In this document: piece by piece, positions 34,829 through 47,672 of the stretch
How the letters are laid out: the number at the start of each line of letters is the position of its first letter
Position numbering within the stretch: position 1 is the first letter of the stretch
Assembly (NCBI GenBank): GCA_013399875.1
Contig: VXAZ01007605.1
Location: 234,217-298,216 of the forward strand
Direction of reading: 5' to 3'
Length of the DNA: 64,000 nt
Origin: Gymnorhina tibicen
Lineage: Eukaryota > Chordata > Aves > Passeriformes > Artamidae
Notes under the pieces: generated by a model
Told to the model about the DNA's origin: nothing
What the model saw: only the letters and a program-made list of their open reading frames with translations
Databases searched by the model: none
Translations under genes and position numbers: made by a program

Positions 34829-37800
34829 TCCATGTCAGATCAGGGTTGCATTTTCCAAGGTCCAAATCCCTGGGTTGTTCCTGTTTCACTGGAATTTTCG
34901 TCCTGCATTTGGAGCAACACAAGCCTTATTTCCATGGGATCTCAATGGGATTTTGATGGGATCACCTTCCTGTGCTTCCCTCTGGAGCAGCCAGGATCCC
35001 GCAATCCCGTTCCTGGCCGAGCTTGCGCTGCCTTGTCCGTTCAACCTTTAGGCATTCCCAGCTATTCCCTGAAAACCTTTTTGTCCGTCCTCTCAGGAGC
35101 CAGAGGAATGAAATCCCTGTGAAATTCCCCGGGAGCTTTGGGAGGAGGGAGAAAACGCTTCAAATTGGCAACATGCGCTCGTCCGACAACACCGGGGCTC
35201 CCAAATTTATTATTGTTTTCCTTCAAAAGAGAAATTAAGGAGCATCTTGAACCACTTGTCCTAATTGGCCGAGCCAGTGAAATATGTATGGATGCACATT
35301 ATCCGTAGAAAAAGTGGAGGATTGGAAATATTTCCCCTTTCTGACAAATGGAACCATTTGTTCCTCATTTTTCCCTATCTAAACAGAGCTCCCGAGGCTG
35401 GGAGAGCCCCGGGGAGGGAGAGGAGGGGATTTATTGTCACGGAAAGATCGGCTCTGCCTGGAATTCTTCCCCTTTTATTTGCTGTTCCTACAAAGCACCT
35501 CGAAAAAAGGGGGGAAAAAAATCCCAAAGATAAATCAAGCAAAAGATAAAGCCCTTTTATTCTTACGAGGGGATTTTAGGTATAATGCTGTAGAACACAT
35601 GGAAAAATGCTGGATAAACCTTCCTGTGCTGGTTCCCAGAGAGATTTTGCAGGGAAAAAAGCGGGGAAAACTGTGGAAAAATGATAGAAAAAGTTTTAAA
35701 AATACAGATAATAGCAATTCTTGCAGACCAGGTGGTGTGAGCAGAGCGAGGAGGATAAAAAATGAAGTTTAAACAACAATAATTTAAATTAAGCAAGGAT
35801 TCCACAAGCAAAACTGATCTTTAGGCTTTAAAAATACGGATTTTTTTTTCCCTGTGGAATTAATTCCATGAAGGTAAAAGTTTTGTGCTTTTTAAGGAAG
35901 ATTTTAGAAGTAATTTTAAAACTATTGCTGTGTGCACGTGCTGATTTGTCCCGTAATATTCCCGAATATACTGAATTTAAGAGCATCTGAAAAAGGAGAA
36001 AAACTCGGGGTTTGTGGTTATTTCCCTGTGTGTTAAATTTTCGGTGTCAAACCCAGATTTTGGGTTGATTTATCTTTTATTCATTGCAGGTGCAAATTAA
36101 ATACTGCCTAAATAACCATAATTAGCAGATTAAAACTGATTTGCTTTCAGCTGAATGGAGAATTTACATTTTATGAAACTTCTTAATAAGAGCAGAGAAC
36201 ATTTGAGGTGCAGTGTAAGGAATATAAAATTGCCAGTTTTAAAGCAGAACTATTTTTGCTCAATGCTGCAGGATTTAAAATCCATAAATTTGCAATTAGG
36301 CAGTAATTAAAATGTATCCCATTAATTAGATTTTTTTATTCCATTAATGCTTTTTACTCCATGAGTGATTTTTAGTCCATAAATTATTTTTACTCCATGA
36401 ATGATTTTAACTCCACCTTTTGCATTTTAACAAACCTCAAGGAAAAATCTTGAGGAATTATCCCAGATACTCCTCATTTTTGTGAGATCCTAAGATTATA
36501 ATTCCAGGAGTGAAACAATAAATGAGGAATTGTTTCATTAAAGTTCTTTCCCAATGCAGTTCTTTGTAAATATGGATTTTAATGGGAATAATAATTATTG
36601 TCCCAAAAATCGGCCAAATCTGGGTGCGCTCAGGTTCACAGGATCGTGCAAGAACTGAGGGGGCAGGGAGTGTTCCGGGACATAAAAACCCATCCCGGAT
36701 AAAATTCCCTAGAGCGGGGAGCTAAGATAAGAAATCAGGAATTCTGGATTTCTCGGCCACGTTTTCGGGTGTTTTCCTCGAATTTTTAATAATTTTTCTC
36801 CTGCTTTTAGCAAGGAAGGAGCCAAAGGAGGTTTCTGCTTTTGGAGGAAACTCCTGATCCCTTTTGGCTTTGCTGAGATCCGCTCTGATCCCACTCCCTG
36901 CTGAGGAACGGGAACGATCGCCAAGCCCTCTTCCCGTTTTTCCCTGCTGCCAGTCAGCAGAACGTGCTTTGCTTTGCAGGGAATGATCAGGAAAAAACTC
37001 CCAAAATCCAAAGTCCCCCGAGCTGTCAGTTACAGGAGACCTTCGGATTTTCACGTTTCCTTGGTTGTGGAGTTCTCTGCTCCCAGGGCAGCTCCTCTTT
37101 TCCAAGCTCTGTTCAGGTACTTGGGATTGAAAAGGATCTCGACATATTTGTGACGGTTTTTCCCTCAAAATCTTCGGGATGGATTTGATTTCACTGCTGC
37201 ATTTCAGATGAACAGATTCTCCTTTGTTCTGGTGAAAACGAACAGGAAACTTCTAATTTAATTTTAACTTTCAATTTAATTGACACAACAGAGTGCCTTG
37301 TTTTTTATGGTGGAAAATTTGGCATTTTACGACTTCTGTGTTTCATTTCCGAGCTGAACAATCTTGATTTTTCTGCTCTTTGTACCCTTTTAATAGATGA
37401 GGTTTTTCACTATAGATTTCTGATGTGCAAATTCCTGAAAGCCTCTGCAGCGAGCTCGAACCTCCTCGTTCGTGATCAACCCAAGTCCAAAGATTTTGAG
37501 AAATATTTCATGGATTCTTGGCAGCCCTTCTGACACGGGAACCAAATGCGAGCAGGGATAGCCCCAGGTCAGCTCTGGGTGTCTTTTAATGAGTTTTGGG
37601 TTTAATCTCAATATATCAATTCGAAACATTTGCTTCTTGAAAGCAGAATATTTAATTCGCTGAGCAGTTGCTGACAGCTGCATGTAAAGGAAAAAAAAAA
37701 AAAGAAAAGGAATTTGTTTCCAGCTAAAAAAGAAATGCTTCAAAATGTTTTTATTTAAAAAAAAAATATCTCCACGACAACTTTGGAATATCTTCACCCT

Positions 37801-40740
37801 CGGTTTTTATTCGCTCTGTCACAGCCGGGATTTACAAGCTCATGAAAAGGTTACAATCCCAATAAAGCGACACGGAGCAGGGAATTACGGAGTCTGTAAA
37901 ACCCTGGCAGTGCTTAGTGAGGTGTGAGGTGAGGTTAAAAAAAGCAGGGAATAAGGACAGGGAACCCCTTGGAGTTTAGGGCCCGGGTGGCCAAAGGTCA
38001 GGGTTAAAGCCTCTCGGGGTTAAGCAAACTCAGCTTTGTTGGGTCTGGGTTAAACGGAGCCGGGTCCTTCCTGACAGGGAAGCGCAAGGAACGCAGGGAA
38101 TCGGAATTCTCTGATTTCACTGGGAAGGTAAATACTGGCAGAACCCGCTCCTGTCGCTGCTGGGGTGGTGCAGAACAAGTGTTTAACACAGAATTTTCAT
38201 GTTGAGGATTTTCCCTCTCAAAAGTTTTCTCTTCATTTTTGCCTTTAAGGAGTTCTGGGAATGGGATTCGGTGTCTTTCCTTTGGAATATCTGCTCCAGG
38301 CTTTGAAATCCTCTCTTATTTTATTTGCTTTGCATTTGTCATCGTCCTGTGCTGCTTCCCCAGCTTTCCATGAAATTCTTTATTTCCATGGGATCACTCT
38401 GGAACAAAAACCCCTCCACCCTCATTTAGGTGTCCTTAGATTCATTTAAAATTCCGTGTTTTCCATAAAAAATTCAGGTGGATTCGTTACATAACGGATC
38501 TTTCATAACCTTTGAACGTTCCTTGAGCTCAGCCTCTCCCGGAGGAATCCTTCCCCGAGTCCTTCCTCGGCCTCGTGTCTCCGCAAACACGCGGCTCATC
38601 TGCAGCCAGCTTCCCAAATCTTGGACATTTACTGGGAACATTCCGTATCTGGGCAGTTCCTATTATTTACCTGGGATCGCAGGGATGGGAGCCATGGAAT
38701 TACTCAACAATTAAGTCACTCATTAGGCAGATATTTCAGAATCCTGCCGCTTTTCAGCACAATTTGGGGTCGCTTTGCCACCCCATAAATAAAGAAATAA
38801 CGGCATCTCTGTGGGATAAACTCCCTGGAATATTCTGTGTTGGAAATTCCTGGCTTTTTATAAAACCAGCCAAATAACTCTGTGCAGGGATTTGAAAACA
38901 GGACTTTCAGAGTCGGAAAAAATCCCCTAAAATTGTTAATCTGAGGTTTTTAGCACATAAAGTCATAAGTGACCAACAGACACAATAACTTAATAAAGAA
39001 ATTCGGGAACCATTCCCTTTTGTTACCACTGAGAGAGTAAAAACTTGGAAAAACGGAGGGAATTAGCAGCTTATTACTCACTTTTGTTCCTGCTTTTGAG
39101 GTCTACGAGAGATCTTATCGAATTAAATTTGAAAACAAAATCACCCACCCTTCCTAAATATCCTAAATCAGGATTTTAACCCTGGCTTGGCTCTCCAGGG
39201 TGCCTGGCACTGCTCCCTTTGACTCCTTGGTGGCCAAAATCCACTTGTGCTCCGGCTTGGAGCGGGACCGGGGCCAGAAATGTTTAAGATGTGGGATAAG
39301 CGTGAGAAATGTTGGGCTGTAAAGCTCAGCTGCCTCTTTATTTCCACGGAATTTCACATGATTTGTACCCTCAGCATCACCCAGGCTCGAGGCTCCCTCA
39401 CGCTTTGGCTTGGTAGGATTTTGTTTTCCTTGGATAAAATCCTTCCCCAGTTCCCAACCAGTGAACAAACAGATTTAGACAGAAACCCCGCAATTGTTTG
39501 TTCTTTTCAGGCTCAAATCTCATTTCCAGCCGCAGGAAAAACAATAAAATTGATGTTTGCTTTCTTTTTTTGCCCCTCTGGTGATAAAGATGATGTATTT
39601 CAAATTTTCTCGGGATATCTCAGCTATTCCAGTGGAAGCTTTGGAAGGAGAGCGTTGCTTTCCCTGCACGATTGGCTGCTGCTCAAGTGGTTTAAGTTTG
39701 TGCAGGAATAAAGATTTTAATTTTCACTTTAAGTATTGATCTTAGTAATTGCCATTTAGGACTCGGTGTAATTCCTCAAATTTTTAATTATTTTAATTAT
39801 TTTAGTTGCTTCTCACTACAGAACTTACCCCTCTCTGTTTTAAGCCTTCGTGGCTCCGGCACACCAAAAACAAACTGGAGTTCTCCCTCCTGCAGAATGA
39901 TCTTAAACTAATATTTCCTGCACATCGTGTCCGTGGATTTTCTCAGCTGTTTATCGGGAGAGAAATCCCGTCCCCTGGATATAGATCCAGCCCCCCGTGC
40001 CCTGGGTTTATCTCCACATGGAACAAGAGGTTTTTATCCCGGGTTTTGGGTAACTGCAGGAACGGCAGCGCTTGGCCCTGCGGTCTCCAATGTTTTATTT
40101 TTCCTGGAGTTTGCTCCGTATTCCGCTGGAATTTTTGTCCTGAAGATTGCCTTGGATACATCCAGGGGGGCTTCAAACTTTTCATTTTCTCCCTTAATCC
40201 CTTTTGTGGCGTTCCTGTCCCTGCTCTCATCCTCGCTCTCGGATTCCTTACGGATGTTTAAATACGTGCGAGCGCCGGGATCCGCTCTTCCCACGTGTTG
40301 TGCGGGAACGGTTCCAGGTTTATCCCTGTGCCATGATTAGAATTATTAGGGATTTATCCACGCTAATTATTTCCACGTGCACCTTTCTCCCCTTCAGTGC
40401 TGAGCCCTTCGGGCTTTTTTTTTTTTTTAATTTTTTTTTTTCAGCGTCCAAATAATTCCAAACTTCCCTTGGTAAAAGAACATCCAGAAATTCCAGATGG
40501 GTTTTTCCGCCGTCAAGCTGGGTTTTTATCATTTAATCCTTGCACTTATTGGTCTGAAGAAGGAATTTTTATCGGTATTAATATTAATAAGCTCATTCAT
40601 TTATAGTTTTGCTAATTATTGAGAAATACAACAGGGTGCAAACCTCAGGTGGAATTTACTCCTGATTTACTCCTTGCCAACACAGGGTCAGGTGCAGAAG
40701 GAGCAAAGGGACCCCTCTGTGTCTTTCTCCTGGTCTTTTA
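34829..40740. other. Unique intronic sequence
   Basis: Nearly 6 kb contain a degenerate 18-21 bp tandem repeat (36314-36417) and short poly-A/T tracts, but no CR1 copy or exon that I can recognise. Confidence 0.5.
36314..36417. repeat. 18-21 bp degenerate tandem repeat, about 5 copies
   Basis: Units follow the pattern TACTCCATRAATGATTTTT, with diverged first copies (TATCCCATTAATTAGATTTT). It is an AT-rich minisatellite. Confidence 0.8.
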
Positions 40741-41100
40741 CTCATTTAAATTCCCATAAAATTAATAGAATAACATTTTATTGTATAATGCATATGGTAT
40801 ATGAAATTATAGATTATAATTTCTTATACAATAGGAAATAATTCATATCCTACTATATATAATATTGTTATGTATTATTTCTATAGAAAATCAATATTAT
40901 ACTATCAGGTATATTATACAATAAATTCTAGTATAATTTTATATATGATCTTTAATAAATACTAATGTACTCTATATTACATTATTGAATATATAACATA
41001 TAAAATAAACTACAAAATGAAATTTTCCATAATATAAACCAGTAGAATAACAACATTATTGTATAATATAACAAGCTATTATCTATATTATACAATAACC
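40741..41100. repeat. AT-rich palindromic tract
   Basis: This stretch of about 360 bp is nearly pure A/T with repeated TATAATATT-like text. A nested inverted repeat is visible: TTGTATAA (40781-40788) pairs with TTATACAA (40824-40831), and inside it GAAATTATA (40803-40811) pairs with TATAATTTC (40815-40823) around a 3-base loop. It ends abruptly against a CpG-rich block. Confidence 0.8.
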
Positions 41101-41154
41101 ATTTCCCTGTGCCCCAGCACGGTAGAAATCCCTTCAGGAATGTCAGCAGCTTTT

Positions 41155-41680
41155 CCAGGGGACGGGATCTGGAATGGTTTAAGCCGCGCGTCCGTCCCGA
41201 CGGAGCCCGGAGCTCTCAGAGGGGCTCCCGGTGCCCAGAGCCGGGAGCGGCCCGGGGAGGTCCCCGCGCCTCCGGGGAGCGGCAGCGCTTGGGCAGCGCG
41301 GGGTCCCGGGGGCACGGAGCGGGGCAGTGTCAGAGGTTCGCAGCAAAGCGTTCCCCTTGTAAGCGGCACCGGGCTCGCCCCAAAAAGGCTGATTTTCCCC
41401 CGGGATTCCCCCCCCGGAGTTTTGGATGTGCTGGTGCGACAGTCAGCAGAGTCTCGGGGGTGGCTGCCCGGAGGTCACGGGAACAAGGCTGGGCTTTGCT
41501 GCTGCCGAGCGGGAATTCCGGCGGGGAAAACAGGGGAAAGCTGCGGCTCAGCTGCAGCACAAGGGGGAAACCGGGAATGGGATCGTTCCCGAGGGAAAAA
41601 GCCGCAGCTCCGTTCCCTGGGCTCGGGTCAGTCCCCGCCAGGGCAGGGAAGGGAAGCGTTGGCTCCGAGATCGCTGGAAA
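41155..41680. promoter_or_regulatory. CpG-rich island inside BANP intron
   Basis: About 0.5 kb is densely CpG-containing, for example CCGCGCGTCCGTCCCGACGG and CCCCGCGCCTCCGGGGAGCG, directly next to a very AT-rich tract. Overlapping open frames up to 276 codons across it are typical of GC-rich DNA and resemble no protein. It may be an internal promoter or enhancer, or a GC-rich repeat; the sequence alone does not decide. Confidence 0.45.
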
Positions 41681-44093
41681 TACAAATCTGGGGATTGCAG
41701 GTGGAGGAGGAGCAGCCCTGGGCAGTGCAGGGGTTTGTTCCTATAAAATCAGTGGGGACATGGATTTGGGGGATCTGCACGAGCTCCAGGAGGGTGGGAC
41801 AGGATTCCAGAGTCGGCTCCAGCTCCTGCTCCATCTCTCTGGACGCTCCAGCACTGGAATTAACCCCTGAGCAGTCACATCCAGGGTGAACATGGGCAGA
41901 AATTTTCATTTCCGTGGATTTAGAACGTGAAATTTCTCACAATCAGAGCCTTTTAGGAAAGTTCCGCTGTTCACTCTTTGCCTGCTCCGTTCTGGGTGCG
42001 ACCATTTAAACCTTAAAATCTCATTTAAAATCTAATTATTAACTCTTATTGCTCTTCTTACAACACTGCCCAGCCATACTCTGGGACGTCCAGTGCTTTA
42101 TTATTTATCTCCAATTTTAGAATGGATAATTCCTAAAGATTTTTTAATCTGACTGCACATAAAAAGGAGGAAAAAAAATTGTAAATTGATCTTTTTCAGC
42201 ACTGTTTCATGACTTATCTCCTCTGTGGTTTATTTACTGTACAGTGGCTTTCTTTGTGCTTTGTGTGATCCAATTCCTAAGTGATATATTCAGGAAGAAG
42301 CTCTAAGTAGGTAAATAAAAGGATCAGAGGGAATTCTTGGTCAGCTGAAAATCTCCTTGGAGAGTCTTTTATCCCTTTCTTTCCTGTGCTTTTATCTCCT
42401 TGTTATGACAAAAGCTTAAATAGCACTTACTGCCTCCTTCTCCTTAAATCCCATTTCTCCTTTCTCCTCAAAAAGTGTGAAACTTGGATTTAGCGGGGGC
42501 TGGGAAATGATTTTTGAGGGATAAAGTTTGGAGTCGTTGCATTTGGACTGTTCCATCCCGGCAGGATCCAAGCCCAGGTTGCTCCAGAGGAAAATGTTGG
42601 TACCAGGAGGAGAGCAGGCTGCAAAAAACACCTCGTGTTCAGTGAGAAAGTGCAAATTAAGGGGAAATATCCCCAGAATTTCCTTAGGATCTGGGAATTC
42701 AGGGGGGAGTTCAGCGTGAGGGCACTCAGTGGCACCAGGGTCATCCCGGGTGTCTCTGCACGAGCTGCTTTTGCTGAACGTTCCTACTTTTTACAGGATT
42801 TTTAAGGGAAAAAACCCCAGCATGTTCCGTGTTAGCTACGAAAAACTGCTTTTTATGAGCACAAGCTCTATGGAATCTTTGTATTAACGGGATCTTGGCA
42901 TTTTGCACTCCCCAGGCAGCGTCTGGATCCATGCGAGGGCTGCAAATGCTCTCATTTGTATCAGCACCAGACTTGAGCAAGGCCACGTGTGGGTGGGTTT
43001 TGATTTTCCCCCAAAACCTGAACCCGTTTGCAGCCTTTCTTCATCTCCATAAACACCCAGCCAGAGTCAGGTTCAGACTGGAGGATGTGTGAAGAAAAAT
43101 CTGCTCATCTAAGTCAAAATAATTCATCCCTTAATGGGCTGGGAGGAGGAGTAACTTTCCCTGACACTCTCGAAACTCCTTCCCCATCCCACAAATCCCT
43201 GTCAGACAGCTCGCTGTGCTCCTTCCCTCAGCACAGCTTTTTGGGATAACCTTATCAGGTTATCACTTTTATTGCCGCCCGACTCCTGATGGATGTTTGG
43301 GCCACCAAAGCTGCCAAAAAATAATGGTTTATATAGAATTATTCCATAGATTCAGCTCTCTTTGTCCAGCACTTCCCTTTGTATTCCAGTAGCTGGAGTG
43401 TCCTAAGAATTAAACGTTTTCTTACCAGACTTCCCACGGATTAGACAGGGGAAAGTTGGGAGTTGTGGAGGGAGAAGATTCCCAGCAGCCCAGGGAACAT
43501 TCCGTGTTCGCTGCTTGGGTAATTCCGTTCTGACGCTGGGAGAAAACCACATTTTTGCTTTCAAAATTGAGGGGCTGATTGTAAAAATAAGGCACTTTTA
43601 CCTTCTAAAAGCGGGTTTTACGCAGCTCTGGTGAGCTTTAGTTCCACTTCCCACTCGTGTGGCCACACACACGCACAGGGCCTAGTTTGGGGTGGGATTT
43701 TCCCCCCTTCTCCTTTCATCGAGACAAAATTTTGGTGGGTAGAACATGAGTGAAGCTGAACTCGCTGCACACAACTATTCCCGAACACAAAAATGCACTC
43801 CCAGCCTTTATTTTAGGTCCTATCCTCGTTTTACATTATCCCAGCTGGGTATTAAAGTGAGCTCCAGAACTGGCAATGGGTTGGGGAAAAGCAGATGTGG
43901 ACTCGGAGCAAACAACAGCTTTGGGTCCAGAGCTCTCCTTGATGTCCGCTTCAAACTCACACTCCAGGAAAAAAAAAATAAAATAAAATTGAGAGGGGTT
44001 CAAAAATGCCTTTTCAAACATGCAAATGACGCTGGGAAAGTTTAACATGTATGCAAATGTAATCTGGAGAGGGGAATTAAAGACCTTTGGCTG
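41681..44093. other. Unique intronic sequence
   Basis: I recognise no transposon, array or exon in this stretch. Confidence 0.5.
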
Positions 44094-44168
44094 GCCTGGA
44101 GGCTCAGCTGGTAGCAAAATAGAAATGTATTGCTGGATGGGAGAGCGAGGTTCAAGCACCGGCCAGGG
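44094..44168 (+). repeat. Possible tRNA-like or SINE remnant
   Basis: GGAGGCTCAGCTGGTAGCAA resembles a Pol III box A. GAGGTTCAAGCACCGG about 40 bp later resembles a degenerate box B with one extra base. The flanks GGCCTGG and CCGGCC could form a weak acceptor-like pairing, but cloverleaf arms are poor. It may be an old tRNA-derived SINE head or chance. Confidence 0.22.
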
Positions 44169-47100
44169 ATGGCTGGGAGCTCCACGTAGGTGAAACTTGG
44201 AGCTCTACAGCAAAGCCAGGGGTTCAGAGATGGGCCGGTTCCTGTAATTCCATCCCCTGGATCTGGCTGGAGTGGAAAATGAGCACAAAGGGTAAACAAA
44301 GGGGTGAGGAGAGCACAGAACCTCGGAGAGCCCCGGCAAGGGTAGAACTGCCCTGACAACTCACATATGGTTGGAGTTTAATCCACAGGGGAGAACAGGC
44401 ACTCCACGCCTGTGCCAATTGTTTTCCACCCCCAAAGCAAAGAGATTTTAATGATTTATAGCAGAACAGGGTGGATGTGTTACCTAATGGCTTTAGAATG
44501 ACTCGATGCAGTTTTCGAAGCGATGCAGGAAGTGGAGTGGATAAACAAATCCCTTCTTATTCCTCTTCGTTCCCGTTTGAAACGGAGCTTTGGTTCGCTG
44601 CTAAAATCTTAATTTCTCCGGGAATGCTTTCCCGTGCAAGCAGGGAAAAAAAAAGAAATTTCAAAAATCCCTCCCAGAAAAAGGATTTTATTTGTGGGCT
44701 CAATGGGGAATGTAATTGGCAAATCCCATTTTTTAAGGATTTGTACAGTTCTTACATGTCAGGCTACTGGCTTCAACTTGAGACGAGTCCATAAAGGAGG
44801 AAATCAATTCAAGGAATCAGGAATTCATTTGCAAAATTGGGAAAGCATCATGAACTTGTAGTACGACTTAGTCAGACAAACTGACACTCTCTTAGGATTC
44901 ATTTCCATTTTATGGCTGGAAATTAGAAAAAGAACATTTGCATCATTGCAAAGGCTTGGTGTGAAAGAAGCACCAATTCCCAAGCTTTTCTCCAGGGGAT
45001 TGGAAACATTTGTCCACTTAGTGCCTCGGCTAAAGGAAAGCACATGTGGAACTCCAGCAGAAATGATGTGGCCTCAGGTGGAGAAAACGGAGATAATTCA
45101 TGTCTTATCTGTGAGCCCTGCTGGGAATCAGAGGGTGCTGATTTCTGAGGTTATTAAATCTATCAAAAAGCAATATTTTAAAAATGTCAGTGGCTGTGTG
45201 GAAGAACATCCACCTCCACGGAGGAAATCCATCAGCTTTCCTAATTGCTTTTCTTCAGGAAAGGGTTTGGACATCAGAGATGATTTTCTGGGGTGGGAGA
45301 TGATGGATCACTTTTAATATCCAGCCCATCTGCTCCTGGTTCTGGTCACCTCTGGAGCCACACTCACCTCGCCCAGTGCCAGTAAATGAAATAAAATAGA
45401 TAAAACTTGTGTTCCTTTAGATTCCTTGGACGTGAACTTTCCTAGGAGATAAAAGCCAGGATTAGAGCTGGAGCTGGGTGTTTTAATTCCTTTCCTACCA
45501 GTATCGTGTAGCTTTTTGTAGGAGTACTTGGAGAAGGGCAGGTGTTCTCTCATATGGTTTTCATTCGAAACCCCAGCCTTTCCATATGTTTACTTTTAGC
45601 CTGAATTCTGGGATTCATATTCCCCTTCCACATGGAAATACCCCCTATAACACGGAGAACTGCTCGTGTTCAGTAGAGCTCTGTCACTCCTGTCAGGAGA
45701 TTTGGGTGGAAAAGGAAAACCAAAGACAACAGACAGCCCCAGGTTCTGGATTCCTTCCCTGTCCAGGAAATCAGGGAGCATCTTCCCAAAGGAGTGGGGC
45801 TGTTAAAGAGAGCAAGCCCCAAGGGACCGAGTCTGCTCTTTAACTTGGGTCAAGTTTCCACTTTGCCTTGTCCTTGGGAATTTTTTCCCATGAATTATGT
45901 CCAGAGCAGGTTTTTTTTGGTGCAAGTTTCTGTTAGAAACTCGTTAATGTAATTCAGGTGATTCTCCAGAGCACTGTTTGCTCTTTAAGTGCTCTTTAAT
46001 TGACAAGGACTGGCTTAGAACACTCTCCAGCTGCTGATTTATAGCTCAGGCTCCTCACTTTGCTTTTTCCTGCCATCCTCCTCCTGCTTTTCCTTTGAAG
46101 CCACCATGAACCTCTGATCCTGATGGATGGAACTCGAGCCAGTGACATCACTCCACAATTAAAGTGGAGGAGGGAGCAGATTCGTTTTCTTAGGCCTTTT
46201 CCTGAGCTGTGCAACCCTAGAACTTCCCTGTTGCTCCGTGCTTGTTTTCCCCATCCATATTTCTCCCGGTTAATGGGATCCTGCCGGGGACGGTAGGAGC
46301 AGTGTTTTGTTACTCCGGCAACAAGAGCCAAACTTTCAGATGTTATTTTGCTTGTCTTAAAGAAAAAAAAAACCCACTGCCAGTTATGATGTAAACATTT
46401 GCAGCTCCCCCTAAATCTCTTTTCTTTCTGGAGTCGAAGCAAAATGACCCTTCCGAGGGCAAAGTGAGGGATTGGAGCAGACATTTTCCAGCTGTGTGGG
46501 ATTTGAGGAGATCCTCGGGTGATCTGCTCGGACTCTTTTTAAGTGGCATATTTACTGCCAGCCTCATTGGAGGGGATGGACCTTCTCAGCAGCACTGAGA
46601 GGCCAAATCCTCCTTCGGATTTATTTAGGAAAAGATTGGATGTTCTTCCCGCTGCAGTTGCCTGAAGTCTTCAGCAGAATTTCATAGAAAATACTCCAGC
46701 GCTTCCCCTGACAGAGCTAATCCCACCAGGAATGCGAGACCAGGGTGCCCTTTCAAGCCGTGCTTGTATTTTTCAGACGAGCAGGGATTCGCCGCGTTTG
46801 GATGGAAAGGGAGCCATTCCTTTAGGAATGAGGGATCCTCTCCCTCTTGGCTGGGCTATGGCACTCCAGCAAATTTCCCACCAGGCAGATGCTGCGTGAG
46901 TCACCCTCAGTTATTCCCTGGAATGACCTCTCCCAGTGCTGGTCACTTGCAGGAGTCTGGGTCACCCGTCTTTGACTCGTTCCTTGAGCTCTTGCACCCG
47001 GCAGCTCCAGCTTAGGAAGATTTCCCCGACACTGGAGTGTTTTTCTCTGGATTATCCAGCCATTCCTTACTCAGTTGTACGTTGAATAAAACCCAACAAT

Positions 47101-47307
47101 AACATTCTGCTGGAAAAAAACAAAACTAAACGTTTAAGCCAAAGGCTTCTTTAGTATTGCTCAAAATAGTGAATTATCGTCGAGATCTGGAATTGCCCAC
47201 TCCTGAAAACTCTTCCTTTGGGAAGCAGTTCCGTGGATTTTGCCATACTTGCTGCTGGCACCGAACCATTTTATCACAAACCTTTGCAATTGTGTAGATT
47301 TGGGGAC
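44169..47307. other. Unique intronic sequence
   Basis: No recognisable exon or repeat family is seen in about 3.1 kb. Confidence 0.5.
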
Positions 47308-47672
47308 TCCTAAGGGACCTTAAAGTTCATCCAGTGCCACCCCTGCCATGGGACACCTTCCACCATCCCAGGTTGCTCCAAGCCCCTCCCAGGGGACGCT
47401 TCCAGGGATGGGGCAGCCAGAAATTCTCTGGGAATTCCATGCCAGCACCTCACCACCCTCACAGGGAGGAATTTCTTCCCAATCTAAATCTCCCCTCTGG
47501 CAGTGGGAAGCCATTCCCTTTGTCCTGTCCAAAGTCTCTCCCCATCTTTCTTGGAGCTCCTTCAGGCACTGCAAGGCCACAGTTTGGTCACCCTGAAGCT
47601 TCTCCGAGTTGAACAATCCGGGTTCTCCCAGCCTTTCCCTGCAGGAAAGGTGCTCCATCCCTCTGAATTGCA
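47308..47672 (-). mobile_element. CR1 LINE 3' end, antisense
   Basis: The inverted CR1 passes through AAGGGACCTTAAAGTTCATC, ACACCTTCCACCATCCCAGG, CACAGGGAGGAATTTCTTCC, TCTCTCCCCATCTTTCTTGG, CTCCGAGTTGAACAATCCGG and AAAGGTGCTCCATCCCTCTG. It covers about 365 bp, further into CR1 than most copies here, and lacks the terminal octamer repeats. Confidence 0.93.

Noticed and set aside
41059..41889. 276- and 253-codon overlapping open frames
   Set aside because: They overlap in different frames of GC-rich DNA, start inside an AT-rich tract, have no recognisable domain and no supporting splice structure.
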